Part shown: piece by piece, positions 50,017 to 60,379 of the stretch | Layout: every line of letters begins with the position of its first letter | How positions within the stretch are numbered: the stretch's first letter is position 1 | Assembly (NCBI GenBank): GCA_902574345.1 | Contig: CACGNF010000002.1 | Coordinates: 1 to 64,000 of the forward strand | Origin: an uncultured Pelagibacteraceae bacterium | Lineage (GTDB): Bacteria; Pseudomonadota; Alphaproteobacteria; Pelagibacterales; Pelagibacteraceae | Direction: 5' to 3' | DNA: 64,000 nt | Made by a program: the position numbers and the translations under genes | Notes under the pieces: generated by a model | Database searches by the model: none | What the model was told of the DNA's origin: nothing | Seen by the model: the letters and a program-made list of their open reading frames with translations, nothing else

Positions 50017-50910
50017 CTATTGGGACTTCCAATCGCCTATTTTACTAAATAAGAAATTCCTAAAAGCTGTTACTCTAGCTGTGTTTTTTAATGATTGAGG
50101 ATATACAAAGTGTGCTTCAGTAATTGGTCCCTCTGATTTTGGAAGAACTTTAATTATATTTCTTGAATTACTGACAAGATATTCTGGTAATGCTGCTAAA
50201 CCAACACCAGCTTCTACTGCTAAAAGCAGTCCCATTACGCTATTTACCTTCATAATCGGCTTTCGTTTTTTACCATCATGCATTCCTAATTTTAGCGCCC
50301 AATCTGGATTATAAACTGGTGATGGTGCCCCTTTTCCAAAAGATATAAATTTATGTTTATTTAAATCACCCAGGGTCTTAGGCATACCATGTTTCTCTAA
50401 GTACTTATTTGAACCATATATGAAGTACTTGAGATCAATCAATTTTTTTTGAATATAATTTAGTTGTTTTGGTCTTCTCATAAAAATACCAATATCAGCT
50501 TGTCTGGTACTCAAATCTAACTCTTTGTCCTCAAAAATAAGCTCTATTTCTACCTCAGGGTTTAGACGCATAAATTCTTCAATTCGTGGTGTTAACCAAT
50601 GTGTACCGAAACTTCTAACTGTTGTAATTGTTAATTTGCCAGTAGGTTTATTTTTTTGATCTCCTAAAGAGGTTTCAACTTCTTTTAATTTGCTAATGAC
50701 TTCATGAGCAGTCTTAAACACATATTCTCCATTTTCTGTAAGTGTGAGACCTCTTGCATGTCTTTCAAATAATTGAACTTTTAGATCCTGTTCTAAAGAT
50801 TGAATTTGTCTACTTATTGCAGATTGACTAAGGTTTAAATTAACAGTGGCATTAGTAAAACTTCCTGCCTCCGCTACTGCATGAAAAATCTTAAGTTTGT
50901 CCCAATCCAT
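50017..50910 (-). CDS. LysR-family transcriptional regulator
   Basis: A 297-aa LTTR: N-terminal HTH KLKIFHAVAEAGSFTNATVNL and QSAISRQIQSLEQDL, then the effector-binding domain from ~residue 90 with TVRSFGTHWLTPRIEEF and VEAGVGLAALPEYLV. Starts on the last base of acuI and so is the third gene of folE-acuI-lysR. Effector unknown. Confidence 0.92.
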   Translation of the reverse strand: MDWDKLKIFHAVAEAGSFTNATVNLNLSQSAISRQIQSLEQDLKVQLFERHARGLTLTENGEYVFKTAHEVISKLKEVETSLGDQKNKPTGKLTITTVRSFGTHWLTPRIEEFMRLNPEVEIELIFEDKELDLSTRQADIGIFMRRPKQLNYIQKKLIDLKYFIYGSNKYLEKHGMPKTLGDLNKHKFISFGKGAPSPVYNPDWALKLGMHDGKKRKPIMKVNSVMGLLLAVEAGVGLAALPEYLVSNSRNIIKVLPKSEGPITEAHFVYPQSLKNTARVTAFRNFLFSKIGDWKSQ

Positions 50911-51911
50911 TATTTATTTAAATCAACCAAAACTCTCCCAGAAATTTCACCCTTTAATATTTTAGGATAAGTTTCAATTAACTCCTCTAAGCTAACTGTT
51001 TGAACTGATTTTTCTATTAAATTAAAGTCAATTAGTTTTGCTGCTTCACCCCAAATAAATTCTCTTCTTTTGATGCTGCAATTAGCAGAGTCCATTCCCC
51101 AAAGTTTTATTCCCCGTAACATAAATGGAATAACATTAGTATTAAGCTCATTAGTACTAGCATTACCACAGACTGCTATAATCCCATTTGAATTTGTTTG
51201 AACAATCGCATTTGCTAAAATTTTTCCCCCGACAGTATCAACTACTCCATCCCATAAACCCTTATCTATAAGCTTAGGATCTTTATCATATTCACTACGA
51301 TTAATAACATTTTTAGCACCTAACGATTTTAGATAATTTGCTTTTGAGTCTTTGCCTGAAACAGCTGTTACATTGTATCCCATTTTATTCAGTATCATTA
51401 CCGCAATACTTCCTACTCCTCCTGATGCTCCAGTAACTAAAACATCATTTACTTTTGCACCAAGTAATATTTCTTCTCTTGCTTTAATTGCAAATGCAGC
51501 CATTAAAGAAGTAAAGCCTGCAGTTCCTAAAATCATTGCTTGCTTACTTGTTAGATCATCCGGTTTCTTAACTAAAAAATCACCATTGACTTTTGCCATT
51601 TGCGAGTAACCACCATAGAAGATTTCTCCAACTCTAAACCCAGTTAAAATTACTTGATCACCTGACTTAAACTTTGAATTTTCACTGTCAACAACAGTTC
51701 CTGAAAAATCAATTCCAGGTATGTGAGGAAATTCCTTAACTAATCTTCCACCATTTTTTAAAATCATTCCGTCTTTAAAATTAAGGTCTGAATAATCTAC
51801 TTTGATAGTGACATCGCCATGTTTTAAAAAACTTTTATCTACTGATTTTACTTCTCTTGTAAAGTTGTCACCTTCTTGATTTAAAACTAATGCTTTAAAT
51901 TGATCTGACAC
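50910..51911 (-). CDS. acuI: YhdH/AcuI-family NADPH-dependent acrylyl-CoA reductase
   Basis: A 333-aa medium-chain reductase without structural zinc. YSDLNFKDGMILKNGG and PGIDFSGTV in the catalytic domain and VLVTGASGGVGSIAVMILN in the NADPH fold are the AcuI/YhdH marks. The enzyme reduces acrylyl-CoA, toxic in DMSP catabolism, to propionyl-CoA. It lies 2 nt after folE and overlaps lysR by 1 nt. Broader quinone reductase activity is possible. Confidence 0.85.
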   Translation of the reverse strand: MSDQFKALVLNQEGDNFTREVKSVDKSFLKHGDVTIKVDYSDLNFKDGMILKNGGRLVKEFPHIPGIDFSGTVVDSENSKFKSGDQVILTGFRVGEIFYGGYSQMAKVNGDFLVKKPDDLTSKQAMILGTAGFTSLMAAFAIKAREEILLGAKVNDVLVTGASGGVGSIAVMILNKMGYNVTAVSGKDSKANYLKSLGAKNVINRSEYDKDPKLIDKGLWDGVVDTVGGKILANAIVQTNSNGIIAVCGNASTNELNTNVIPFMLRGIKLWGMDSANCSIKRREFIWGEAAKLIDFNLIEKSVQTVSLEELIETYPKILKGEISGRVLVDLNK

Positions 51912-51913
51912 TT

Positions 51914-52528
51914 TTAATCTTTTGAATTGCTAATTAACCTTAAATATCTATTTTGATAACTTAGGTCTTCTTTGAATTGACCTAAATAATAATTTGTAAC
52001 TGTTGTTGCTTGTTCTTTTTTAATTCCTCTCATCGTCATGCACTGATGAGTTGAGTCTATTGTCACCGCTACTCCTTTGGCATCCAATGCCCCCATTAGT
52101 GTATTCGCAATTTGCATAGTTAATCTTTCCTGAGTTTGCAATCTTTTTGAGAAAACCTCAACAACTCTTGCCAATTTACTTAACCCAACAACTCTTTCAT
52201 TGGGAATGTAAGCCACATGAGCTTTACCTATAATAGGTGCCATGTGATGCTCACAATGACTTTGAACAGAAATATTCTTTTGAATAACCATGTCATCATA
52301 CCCATCGACATCTCCAAATGTTTTATCTAAAACTTGGATAGGATCTTCTTTATAACCTTTAAAATACTCTTTGAATGCTTTGACCACTCTTTTTGGTGTT
52401 TCCAATAATCCTTCTCTACTTGGGTCTTCACCCATCCAAGCTAAAATAGTTTTAAAAGCTTCTTCAGCTTCCTTATCAGAAATCTTTTTAGAATTTTGAT
52501 TATTATCTATATCTTTAACTAATTTCAT
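51914..52528 (-). CDS. folE: GTP cyclohydrolase I
   Basis: A 204-aa enzyme with all family marks: GEDPSREGLLETPKRV, QSHCEHHMAPIIGKAHVAYIP (zinc Cys and His), LSKLARVVEVFSKRLQTQERLT and HQCMTMRGIKK (second zinc Cys). It starts folate synthesis from GTP. The many folate-dependent demethylation enzymes in this window make it a natural supply gene. Divergent from hisI. Confidence 0.95.
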   Translation of the reverse strand: MKLVKDIDNNQNSKKISDKEAEEAFKTILAWMGEDPSREGLLETPKRVVKAFKEYFKGYKEDPIQVLDKTFGDVDGYDDMVIQKNISVQSHCEHHMAPIIGKAHVAYIPNERVVGLSKLARVVEVFSKRLQTQERLTMQIANTLMGALDAKGVAVTIDSTHQCMTMRGIKKEQATTVTNYYLGQFKEDLSYQNRYLRLISNSKD

Positions 52529-52604
52529 GATGGGTTTTATACCTATAAATGCGTATTTTTAAAATATTTAATATATCGAGATATGTGCTACATAATCACC
52601 GAAT

Positions 52605-53072
52605 ATGTTCAAAAAAAGAGAAAATGTGCTGGAAATTGAAGAGGGGAATCTACTTTCTCCTAAATTTGATAATGATGGATTAATTCCTGTTATTACAATG
52701 TGTTCTCAAACAAAAGAAATTTTAATGCATGGTTATATGAATGTTGAAGCGTTAAAAAAAACTATCGAAACAAAAGAGGCTCATTATTACAGCAGATCAA
52801 GAAAAGCTATCTGGCATAAAGGTAAAACAAGCGGTTTTATTCAAAAAGTAACTGAAATCAAAATTGACGATGACCAGGATTCTGTTTGGTTAACTGTTGA
52901 TATTGGTGATGGCGCTAGCTGTCATGTTGGTTATCGATCTTGTTTTTATAGATCTATTCCACTTGGACCAATTGAAAATGGACGAGAAGTACAGATGAAA
53001 TTTACAGAAAAAGAAAAAAAATTTGACCCTGAAAAAGTTTATAAGGGCCAACCAAATCCAACTAAAATTTAA
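52605..53072 (+). CDS. hisI: Phosphoribosyl-AMP cyclohydrolase
   Basis: A 155-aa protein: LIPVITMCSQTKEILMHGYMN, HYYSRSRKAIWHKGKTSG, and the metal site VDIGDGASCHVGYRSCFYR with the expected aspartate and cysteines. Single-domain form without HisE. It opens the imidazole ring precursor in histidine synthesis. Stands away from other his genes; a 2OG oxygenase gene follows 7 nt later. Confidence 0.94.
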   Translation: MFKKRENVLEIEEGNLLSPKFDNDGLIPVITMCSQTKEILMHGYMNVEALKKTIETKEAHYYSRSRKAIWHKGKTSGFIQKVTEIKIDDDQDSVWLTVDIGDGASCHVGYRSCFYRSIPLGPIENGREVQMKFTEKEKKFDPEKVYKGQPNPTKI

Positions 53073-53079
53073 TATCACT

Positions 53080-53688
53080 ATGAGAGTATTTAATCCTTTT
53101 GGTCCTAAGATTGCTATAACTAAAATTCCAAAAAAAATAATAAATAAAATAAATAAAGAAGTGGATTTAATTGTAAATAATAAATCTAGATCAAAAAAAA
53201 GTGATTATTCTAAAGAACTTGTTGGTCAAGTAAAACAAGAAATAAGATTATCAAATAAATTTGTAAATAAACATATTCTAAAATTCATTAAATTAAATGT
53301 GAAAAAATATATCAAGCAATGTACCAACAAGAATGTAAAAAAGATGAATTTAAAAAGTTTTTGGGTAGTAAGGCAATATAAGAATGAATATAACCCTGTT
53401 CATTTTCATAATGGCAATATCTCAGGAGTTGGCTATTTAAAGATACCAAAAAATATTACTAAAGGGACAAAAAGACTTAAAACTAACGGGACTATAGATT
53501 TTATACATGGTTCAAAATCTTTTTTAAGTAATAGTTTACATAATCACAATCCTAAAGTTGGTGATATGATTATATTTCCAAATTATTTAATGCATACCGC
53601 TTATCCTTTTAAAAGAGAGGGTGAAAGAAGATCTTTTTCATTTAATTTAGATATTGATAAAAAAACATTCAACGTTTTCTATGGATAA
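53080..53688 (+). CDS. 2OG-Fe(II) oxygenase-like protein
   Basis: Track start 53023 lies inside hisI; ATG at 53080 (MRVFNPFGPKIAITKIPKK) gives 202 aa. The double-stranded beta-helix core is visible: FWVVRQYKNEYNPVHFHNGN with candidate iron ligands, GVGYLKIP, IIFPNYLMHTAYPF with the distal His, and the 2OG arginine in GERRSFSFNLDI. Resembles the TIGR02466/2OG-FeII_Oxy_5 group common in marine bacteria and phages. Substrate unknown. Confidence 0.75.
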   Translation: MRVFNPFGPKIAITKIPKKIINKINKEVDLIVNNKSRSKKSDYSKELVGQVKQEIRLSNKFVNKHILKFIKLNVKKYIKQCTNKNVKKMNLKSFWVVRQYKNEYNPVHFHNGNISGVGYLKIPKNITKGTKRLKTNGTIDFIHGSKSFLSNSLHNHNPKVGDMIIFPNYLMHTAYPFKREGERRSFSFNLDIDKKTFNVFYG

Positions 53689-54055
53689 AATTCAAAAAAA
53701 TGTTCTTGGAGAAAAATTAGAGGAATGTTCTCTAGATCCTTTAACAGGTTGGTATCGAGATGGCTGTTGTAATACTGATGAAAATGATCATGGTTTACAC
53801 ACAGTTTGTGCAAAAGTTACAACAGAATTTTTAGAATGGTGCAAAGAAGCTGGGAATGATTTAATTACCCCACACCCTGAATTTGGATTTCCCGGCTTAA
53901 AAGATGGTGATGGATGGTGTGTTTGTGCTACTTGGTATGCTCGTGCAGTAGAAGCTGGTAAAGGTTGTCCAATATTTTTAAAGAGTACTCACGAAAACAC
54001 ACTTAAAATTTTACCAATCGAAACTTTAAAAAAATTTGCAATAGATCTGTCTTAA
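53681..54055 (+). CDS. DUF2237-family protein
   Basis: ATG at 53681 (MDKIQKNVLGEKLEEC) gives 124 aa and overlaps the oxygenase by 8 nt; the track start at 53654 is internal. LGEKLEECSLDPLTGWYRDGCC, HTVCAKVTTEFLEWCKEAGNDL and GLKDGDGWCVCATWYARAVEAG are the conserved DUF2237 blocks, with many invariant cysteines. Function unknown; widespread in bacteria. Ends next to the convergent ETF-QO gene. Confidence 0.92.
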   Translation: MDKIQKNVLGEKLEECSLDPLTGWYRDGCCNTDENDHGLHTVCAKVTTEFLEWCKEAGNDLITPHPEFGFPGLKDGDGWCVCATWYARAVEAGKGCPIFLKSTHENTLKILPIETLKKFAIDLS

Positions 54056-55681
54056 TTACATGTTGCCATACTTAGGTCCACCACCACCTTCTGGTGTAAC
54101 CCAAGTAATATTTTGTGATGGCTCTTTAATATCACAAGTTTTACAATGAATACAATTTTGAGAATTTATCACAAACTTTTGGACATTGTTTTCATTTTGA
54201 ACCTCATAAACTCCAACTGGACAATATCTTTGAGCAGGTTCATCAAATTTTTCTAACGTATAACTAACTGGCAAATTTGGATCTTTCAATTTCAAATGCA
54301 CCGGTTGATTATCAGCGTGATTTGTACCAGTTAAATATACCGAGCTTGTTTTATCAAAAGTGATGATATTATCAGGTTTTGGGTATTCAATTTTAGGCAT
54401 TTCATTTGCTGGCTTAAGTGTTTCGTGATCAGCATGTTTGTGTTTTAAGGTAAAAGGCATTCTACCTCTGAATAAAATTTGATCTAATCCTGTAAAAATA
54501 ATACCCAAAATAAGACCCCAACTGAAACTTGGTTTGACATTTCTAGCCTTATAAAGTTCCTCATAAACCCAGCTATTTTTGAACTTTTCCTCAAAGATCG
54601 ACAAATTTTTTTTCAATTTAAAATGTTCATCAATAGTTTCAGCAGCTATCATTCCACTTTTCATGGCTGTATGCGAACCTTTTATTTTAGGCATATTAAG
54701 CGTACCCGCATCACATCCGACTAGTAATGCTCCAGGCATAAACATTTTCGGTAAACTTTGAAAACCACCTTCAATTAAAGCTCTTGCCCCATAAGAAATT
54801 CTTTTTCCACCTTCAATAATTTTTCTAATTGCTGGATGAGTTTTAAATCTTTGAAATTCATCAAAAGGAGATAAGTGAGGATTTTTATAATCTAATCCAA
54901 TAACATAACCTAAAAAAACTTGTTTATTTTCAGCATGGTAAATAAAACTTCCACCATAAGTATTTTTATCTAATGGCCAACCAGCCGTATGCATGACCAT
55001 CCCCTCTTCATGATTTTTTCCATCTATTTCCCAAATTTCTTTAAAACCAATTCCATATTGTTGAGGATCTTTTCCTTTATCTAATTCAAACTTATTAATT
55101 AATTGTTTACCCAAATGACCTCTACAACCTTCTGCAAAAACAGTTACTTTACCAATAAGATCAATGCCAGGCTCATAACTATCTTTTTTATTTCCTTCTT
55201 TATCTAAACCCATATCTTGAGTTGCAACTCCTTTAACAGAGCCGTCATCGTTATATAATATTTCACTTGCCGGAAATCCTGGAAAAATTTCAACACCTAG
55301 TGCCTCAGCTTGTTCTGCAAGCCATCGACATAAGTTTGCAAGACTAATTATATAATTTTTATGATTTTTTTGAACTGCTGGAAGTAACCAGGTTGGCCAG
55401 CTTAATGATTTATTCTTTCCTAAAAATAAAAATTTTTCTTTAGTAACTTTAGTTTTGATAGGTGTATCTAATTCTTTCCAACCAGGAATTAATTCATCTA
55501 AAGCTCTTGTTTCAAAAACATTCCCACTTAATATATGAGCACCTATTTCAGATGCTTTCTCTAACAAACAAATATTTAATTCTGAATTAAGTTGTTTTAA
55601 TCTAATGGCTGTGGCTAGTCCTGATGGACCCCCACCTACAATAACTACATCATATTCCATTGTCTCTCTGGACATACTCAA
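54056..55681 (-). CDS. etfD: Electron transfer flavoprotein-ubiquinone oxidoreductase
   Basis: A 541-aa ETF-QO: FAD fold VVIVGGGPSGLATAIRL, the internal GCRGHLGKQLINKF, and a C-terminal 4Fe-4S domain with YCPVGVYEV and SQNCIHCKTCDIKEPSQNITW supplying four cysteines. Membrane-associated, passes electrons from reduced ETF to ubiquinone. Last gene of the operon DMGDH-etfB-etfA-etfD, which gives a complete route from the dehydrogenase to the quinone pool. Confidence 0.95.
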   Translation of the reverse strand: MSMSRETMEYDVVIVGGGPSGLATAIRLKQLNSELNICLLEKASEIGAHILSGNVFETRALDELIPGWKELDTPIKTKVTKEKFLFLGKNKSLSWPTWLLPAVQKNHKNYIISLANLCRWLAEQAEALGVEIFPGFPASEILYNDDGSVKGVATQDMGLDKEGNKKDSYEPGIDLIGKVTVFAEGCRGHLGKQLINKFELDKGKDPQQYGIGFKEIWEIDGKNHEEGMVMHTAGWPLDKNTYGGSFIYHAENKQVFLGYVIGLDYKNPHLSPFDEFQRFKTHPAIRKIIEGGKRISYGARALIEGGFQSLPKMFMPGALLVGCDAGTLNMPKIKGSHTAMKSGMIAAETIDEHFKLKKNLSIFEEKFKNSWVYEELYKARNVKPSFSWGLILGIIFTGLDQILFRGRMPFTLKHKHADHETLKPANEMPKIEYPKPDNIITFDKTSSVYLTGTNHADNQPVHLKLKDPNLPVSYTLEKFDEPAQRYCPVGVYEVQNENNVQKFVINSQNCIHCKTCDIKEPSQNITWVTPEGGGGPKYGNM

Positions 55682-55697
55682 TTTTTTACAGATTATA

Positions 55698-56651
55698 TTA
55701 TTTTTGTATAGTGTTTAATTTGTTCAATTCCTCTAAGAACTGAGGAACTGCCTCAAAAAGATCAGCTTCAAGTCCATAATCTGCGACACTAAAAATTGGT
55801 GCTTCACCATCTTTATTGATCGCCACAATCACTTTACTTTCCTTCATACCAGCTAAATGTTGAATAGCACCTGAGATACCAACAGCGATATACAAATCAG
55901 GGACAACAACTTTTCCGGTTTGACCAACCTGATGATCATTACTTATATATCCCGCATCAACTGCGGCTCTTGAGGCTCCGATAGCTGCATTTAATTTATC
56001 AGCTAAAGAAGTAATTAATTTAAAGTTATCACCACTCTGCATTCCTCTTCCACCAGAAACAACAACTCTTGCTGTACCAAGTTCAGGTCTGTCTGATTTG
56101 ACTTCTTCTCTTTTAATAAATTTTGTTTTTGCAAATTCTTCACCAGGATCTGCTTTTTCTATAGGAGCTGATCCGCCTGAGCTTTCACATGGATCAAAAG
56201 ATGTAGGTCTAATGGTTACACATTTTTTTGCATCCTTGCTTTTAACAGTTGCGAAAGCGTTTCCTGCATAAATTGGTCTTAAAAAGGTATCATGCGCAAT
56301 AACTTTGATAATATCACTTATTTGAGATGTATCTAAAGCAGCAGCAATTCTTGGCATTAAATTTTTGCCAAAAGTATTCGCTGAACTGATAATATGTGAA
56401 TAATTTTCAGCTAATTTTACTATTACGGGCGCAAAATTTTCAGCAACAAAGTTTTCATAGTGAGCAGCTTCAACTTGAATAACTTTTTTGATTAATGGTA
56501 ATTCTGAAAGCGCTTTTGCAGCTTCATCACAATTATTGCCAATAATTACTGCATGTACGTCACTATCAATTTGAGAAGCTGCTGTACTTGCATTAAGCGT
56601 AAATGGTTTTAACTCTTTATTATTGTGTTCTGCAATTAATAAAACCGACAT
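55698..56651 (-). CDS. etfA: Electron transfer flavoprotein alpha subunit
   Basis: A 317-aa protein with N-terminal domain VLLIAEHNNKELKP and the conserved FAD-binding C-terminal domain: VVSGGRGMQSGDNF, AAVDAGYISNDHQVGQTGKVV, PDLYIAVGISGAIQHLAGMKES. Starts on the last base of etfB. Confidence 0.95.
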   Translation of the reverse strand: MSVLLIAEHNNKELKPFTLNASTAASQIDSDVHAVIIGNNCDEAAKALSELPLIKKVIQVEAAHYENFVAENFAPVIVKLAENYSHIISSANTFGKNLMPRIAAALDTSQISDIIKVIAHDTFLRPIYAGNAFATVKSKDAKKCVTIRPTSFDPCESSGGSAPIEKADPGEEFAKTKFIKREEVKSDRPELGTARVVVSGGRGMQSGDNFKLITSLADKLNAAIGASRAAVDAGYISNDHQVGQTGKVVVPDLYIAVGISGAIQHLAGMKESKVIVAINKDGEAPIFSVADYGLEADLFEAVPQFLEELNKLNTIQK

Positions 56652-57400
56652 TATATTACCTTAGCTTCATTTTTTAATTTTTGAACCAACTCAGCAACAC
56701 TTGAAACTTTTATTCCAGCTTTTCTCTTTGGTGGCTCTTCAACTTTAACTTGCTCGATTCTAGGAGTTATATCTACCCCTAAATCTGACGCATTCAATTG
56801 TTCTATGGGTTTTTTCTTTGCTTTCATTATATTTGGTAATGAGGCATACCTTGGTTCATTTAATCTCAAGTCACAAGTTACTATTGCAGGAACATTAATT
56901 TCAATTGTTTCTAAACCTTCATCTATCTCTCTAGTAACTTCTAATTTACCATCTTTAATTTCAATTTTTGATGCAAAAGTTGCTTGTGGCCAATTTAAAA
57001 GTGCGCTTAACATTTGACCTGTTTGATTACAATCGTCATCTATTGCTTGCTTACCCATAAAAACTAAATCTGGTTTTTCTTTCTCAACAATTTTTTGTAA
57101 CAATTTTGAGACAGCGAGCGGTTCAATTATACCATCAGTCTTAACAAGTATTCCTCTATCTGCCCCAACTGCTAAAGCTTTACGAACTGTTTCTTGAGCT
57201 TTCTCTTCGCCGATACTTACTGCAACAACCTCTGTGGCTTTACCAGCTTCTTTAATTTTTACGGCTTCTTCGATAGCATTATCATCAGGTGGATTGGTAG
57301 ACATTTTAACATTGTCAGTTACTACACCTGTGTTGTCTTCTTTAACTCTGATTTGAACGTTGTAATCAATTACTCTTTTTACTGCGACTAAAATTTTCAT
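56651..57400 (-). CDS. etfB: Electron transfer flavoprotein beta subunit
   Basis: A 249-aa protein: [55 protein letters not shown] and the C-terminal recognition segment [14 protein letters not shown]. Heterodimer partner of EtfA. It overlaps the dehydrogenase stop by 1 nt, tying the flavoprotein to its electron acceptor. Confidence 0.95.
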   Translation of the reverse strand: MKILVAVKRVIDYNVQIRVKEDNTGVVTDNVKMSTNPPDDNAIEEAVKIKEAGKATEVVAVSIGEEKAQETVRKALAVGADRGILVKTDGIIEPLAVSKLLQKIVEKEKPDLVFMGKQAIDDDCNQTGQMLSALLNWPQATFASKIEIKDGKLEVTREIDEGLETIEINVPAIVTCDLRLNEPRYASLPNIMKAKKKPIEQLNASDLGVDITPRIEQVKVEEPPKRKAGIKVSSVAELVQKLKNEAKVI

Positions 57401-59832
57401 TAAGCTCTCAATAATTTATTTTCAGCGTCATAAGGACTTTCATCTAATATTGTAGCTTCATACATCTTGCCTAAAATATCAACCTTTAGTTTCTCCCCTA
57501 CATTAGCCAAGTCTGGTTTCACCATTGCTAATGCAATTGACTTATCTAATCTAAATCCATATTCACCACCTGTCGCTCTTCCAACAACTTTGTCATCTTT
57601 ATAAATTGGATTATTGCCTAATACATCTGAGTCAGTTGTATTATGAACTTCGAGAGTAACTAATTTATTATCAAAACCTTTTTCTCTCCATTTGTTTAAT
57701 GCTTCTAAACCTATGAAATTTCCTTTGTTGGGATGTACAAACCTATCTAAACCTGACTCATAAGGTGAATATTCTATTGATAATTCTGTTCCAACTAATT
57801 TATAAGATTTTTCAATTCTCAAACTATTCATTGCTCTGATTCCAAAAGGTTTCAGTCCTAAATCTTTTCCAGCTTCCATTAATTTATCAAAAATATGATT
57901 TTGATACTCAATTGGATGATGTAATTCCCAACCCAGTTCTCCAACAAAGTTTACTCGCATTGCATTTACTGGGGCATAACCAACATTAACATTTTTAGCT
58001 GTTAACCATTTAAAGTTTTCATTTGAAAAGTCATCTGTAGAAACTTTTTGCATTAATTGTCTTGCTTTTGGTCCAGCTACAACAAGCACCCCTGTGCTAT
58101 TAGTTAAATCTTCAAATATCACTGATCCATCAGTTGGCATCCACTTTTGTATCCAATCATGATCTAGTCTTAAATTTGCACCTGCTGAAACAAGGTAGAA
58201 GCTGTTTTCAGCCTCTTTCATGATTGTAAATTCTGAATGAACTCCACCCTTAGTATTTAGCGCATGACATAAATTTATTCTGCCAATTTTTTTAGGAAGT
58301 TTATTTGCCACCAAATAATCTAAAAATTCTTCAGCTTTAGGACCTTTAATTCGACATTTTGCAAATGCCGTCATATCTAATAGGCCAACATTTTCTTTTA
58401 CATTTTGACACTCTTTTTTAATTGCATCAAACCATTTTGATCTTCTAAATGACCAATCATCTTTTTGTTCCATACCATCCGTTGCAAAAAAATTGGGTCT
58501 TTCCCAACCAAATTTTTGACCAAACACTGCACCTAAATCTTTCATTCTCTCATAACAAGGAGATGTTCTTAATGGTCTTGCGGCTGGTCTTTCCTCATCT
58601 GGATAATGAACAATAAAAACGTGGCTATAAGCTTCTTCATTTTTTGCTTTTAAATAAGATTTGGTTGCATAATTTCCGTAACGTCTCGGTTCAACACCAA
58701 GCATATCAATTGTTGGTTCTCCATCAACAATCCACTCTGCTAGTTGCCAGCCTGCTCCACCAGCAGCTGTGATACCAAAACTATGACCTTCATTAATCCA
58801 AAAATTTTTTAATCCCCAAGCTGGACCAACTATTGGATTGCCGTCAGGCGTATAACAAATTGCTCCATTGTAAACTTTTTTAACTCCCACTTCGCCAAAA
58901 GCAGGAACTCTATGAATAGCGCCTTCAATATGAGGTGCTAATCTATCTAAATCTTCTTGGAACAATTCGTATTCAGAATCTTTTGAGGGTCCCTCAACAT
59001 AACAAGCTGGAGCACCATCTTCATAGGGACCTAATATTAATCCTCCTGCTTCTTCTCTCATATACCATCTGCTATCACTATCTCTTAAGACTCCCATCTC
59101 AGGTAATCCTGCTTTTTTTCTTTTTTGAATTTCTGGATGAGGTTCTGTCACTATATATTGATGTTCAACAGGTATTACTGGAATATCCAATCCAACCATT
59201 TCACCTGTTTGACGTGCAAAATTTCCTGAGCAAGAAATAACATGTTCACATTCGATTGAACCTTTATCAGTCTCAACTACCCAGCCACTTTTTGTTTGTC
59301 GGATTGCTTTAACGGCAGTATTTCTATAAATCTCTGCTCCTCTATTTCTTGCACCTGCGGCTAAAGCTTGCGTTAGATCAGCTGGCTGAATGTATCCATC
59401 CTCAGGGTGTTGAATAGCTCCGATTAAATCATCGGTATGACATAAAGGCCAAATTTCTTTTACTTGTTGTGGTGTTAAAAATTTTACATCAACACCAATT
59501 GTTTTAGCAACACCGGCATACTGATGATATTCATCCATTCTATCTTTGGTGCTTGCTAGACGAATATTTGAAACAACACTAAAGCCAACATTTTTTCCAG
59601 TCTCTTCCTCTAATGTTTTATAAAGATTGACTGCATACTTATGCAATTGACCAACTGAGTAACTCATATTAAAAAGCGGAAGTAATCCTGCTGCATGCCA
59701 AGTTGAACCAGATGTAAGTTCTTTTCTCTCAACTAAAACAACATCAGACCAGCCTTTTTTTGCTAAATGATAAAGAGCACTTACTCCAACGACACCACCA
59801 CCAACCACAACAACTTTAGTTTTTGATTTCAT
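57400..59832 (-). CDS. Dimethylglycine/sarcosine dehydrogenase-like flavoprotein with GcvT domain (paralogue 2)
   Basis: An 810-aa protein with the same two-domain plan as the 19.3-21.7 kb gene. FAD domain [22 protein letters not shown] with [15 protein letters not shown] (covalent-FAD His), then a GcvT domain with [28 protein letters not shown] and [20 protein letters not shown]. It produces reduced flavin that ETF carries away, and methylene-THF. Its location first in an operon with ETF genes and ETF-QO is the clearest functional support in the window. Dimethylglycine or sarcosine is the probable substrate. Confidence 0.9.
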   Translation of the reverse strand: MKSKTKVVVVGGGVVGVSALYHLAKKGWSDVVLVERKELTSGSTWHAAGLLPLFNMSYSVGQLHKYAVNLYKTLEEETGKNVGFSVVSNIRLASTKDRMDEYHQYAGVAKTIGVDVKFLTPQQVKEIWPLCHTDDLIGAIQHPEDGYIQPADLTQALAAGARNRGAEIYRNTAVKAIRQTKSGWVVETDKGSIECEHVISCSGNFARQTGEMVGLDIPVIPVEHQYIVTEPHPEIQKRKKAGLPEMGVLRDSDSRWYMREEAGGLILGPYEDGAPACYVEGPSKDSEYELFQEDLDRLAPHIEGAIHRVPAFGEVGVKKVYNGAICYTPDGNPIVGPAWGLKNFWINEGHSFGITAAGGAGWQLAEWIVDGEPTIDMLGVEPRRYGNYATKSYLKAKNEEAYSHVFIVHYPDEERPAARPLRTSPCYERMKDLGAVFGQKFGWERPNFFATDGMEQKDDWSFRRSKWFDAIKKECQNVKENVGLLDMTAFAKCRIKGPKAEEFLDYLVANKLPKKIGRINLCHALNTKGGVHSEFTIMKEAENSFYLVSAGANLRLDHDWIQKWMPTDGSVIFEDLTNSTGVLVVAGPKARQLMQKVSTDDFSNENFKWLTAKNVNVGYAPVNAMRVNFVGELGWELHHPIEYQNHIFDKLMEAGKDLGLKPFGIRAMNSLRIEKSYKLVGTELSIEYSPYESGLDRFVHPNKGNFIGLEALNKWREKGFDNKLVTLEVHNTTDSDVLGNNPIYKDDKVVGRATGGEYGFRLDKSIALAMVKPDLANVGEKLKVDILGKMYEATILDESPYDAENKLLRA

Positions 59833-59886
59833 TAAGCGATTCCTACTAAATTTTTATTCATAACGAAACAAAATTGTCATTTTTAA

Positions 59887-60360
59887 TCATATGGAGCTCC
59901 CTAATGGGATTGGGCTGGAGACCATGGTTGTTAGCCAGCAATCTTTTAGTGGACCATCTGTTTCATACTTTTCAACTTGCCAGTTAAACTTATGATAAAT
60001 TTTATCTTTATCTAAAAGGATCACTTCAAATTGAGCCCAATTTTCACCACTTCCAAGCTTTGTTATGGTGTGACTTAAGTGATTGATCATCATTTGATAA
60101 GAGTCTCCTTTAATCATTCTTTTAAATTTATCTAAAGGACCAGTAACTTTTTTATTGTTAGGATGAGCAAAGTTCCAGGTCTGCTCTATGCCACTATCCT
60201 TGTAGATAAGGTCATTATTTTGAAGACCTGATAATTGAATTTCTATAACTCTATCAGGTTTGATGTCACTATTAGGTTTTAGCAATTCTGCCTTTGCTAT
60301 TGTTATAAAAATAAAAAAAATAAAAAGAGTTATTGATATTATTTGAATTTTTTTTATCAT
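59887..60360 (-). CDS. Exported DUF4864-like protein
   Basis: A 157-aa protein with a signal peptide or anchor (IISITLFIFFIFITIAKAEL). The mature part has VIEIQLSGLQNNDLIYKDSGIEQTWNFAHPNNKKVTG and FKRMIKGDSYQMMINH, an NTF2-like pattern that I associate with DUF4864. Function unknown. Lies between the ETF operon and a CoA-binding protein gene. Confidence 0.65.
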   Translation of the reverse strand: MIKKIQIISITLFIFFIFITIAKAELLKPNSDIKPDRVIEIQLSGLQNNDLIYKDSGIEQTWNFAHPNNKKVTGPLDKFKRMIKGDSYQMMINHLSHTITKLGSGENWAQFEVILLDKDKIYHKFNWQVEKYETDGPLKDCWLTTMVSSPIPLGSSI

Positions 60361-60379
60361 TTTCTAAAAATTTTTGATT

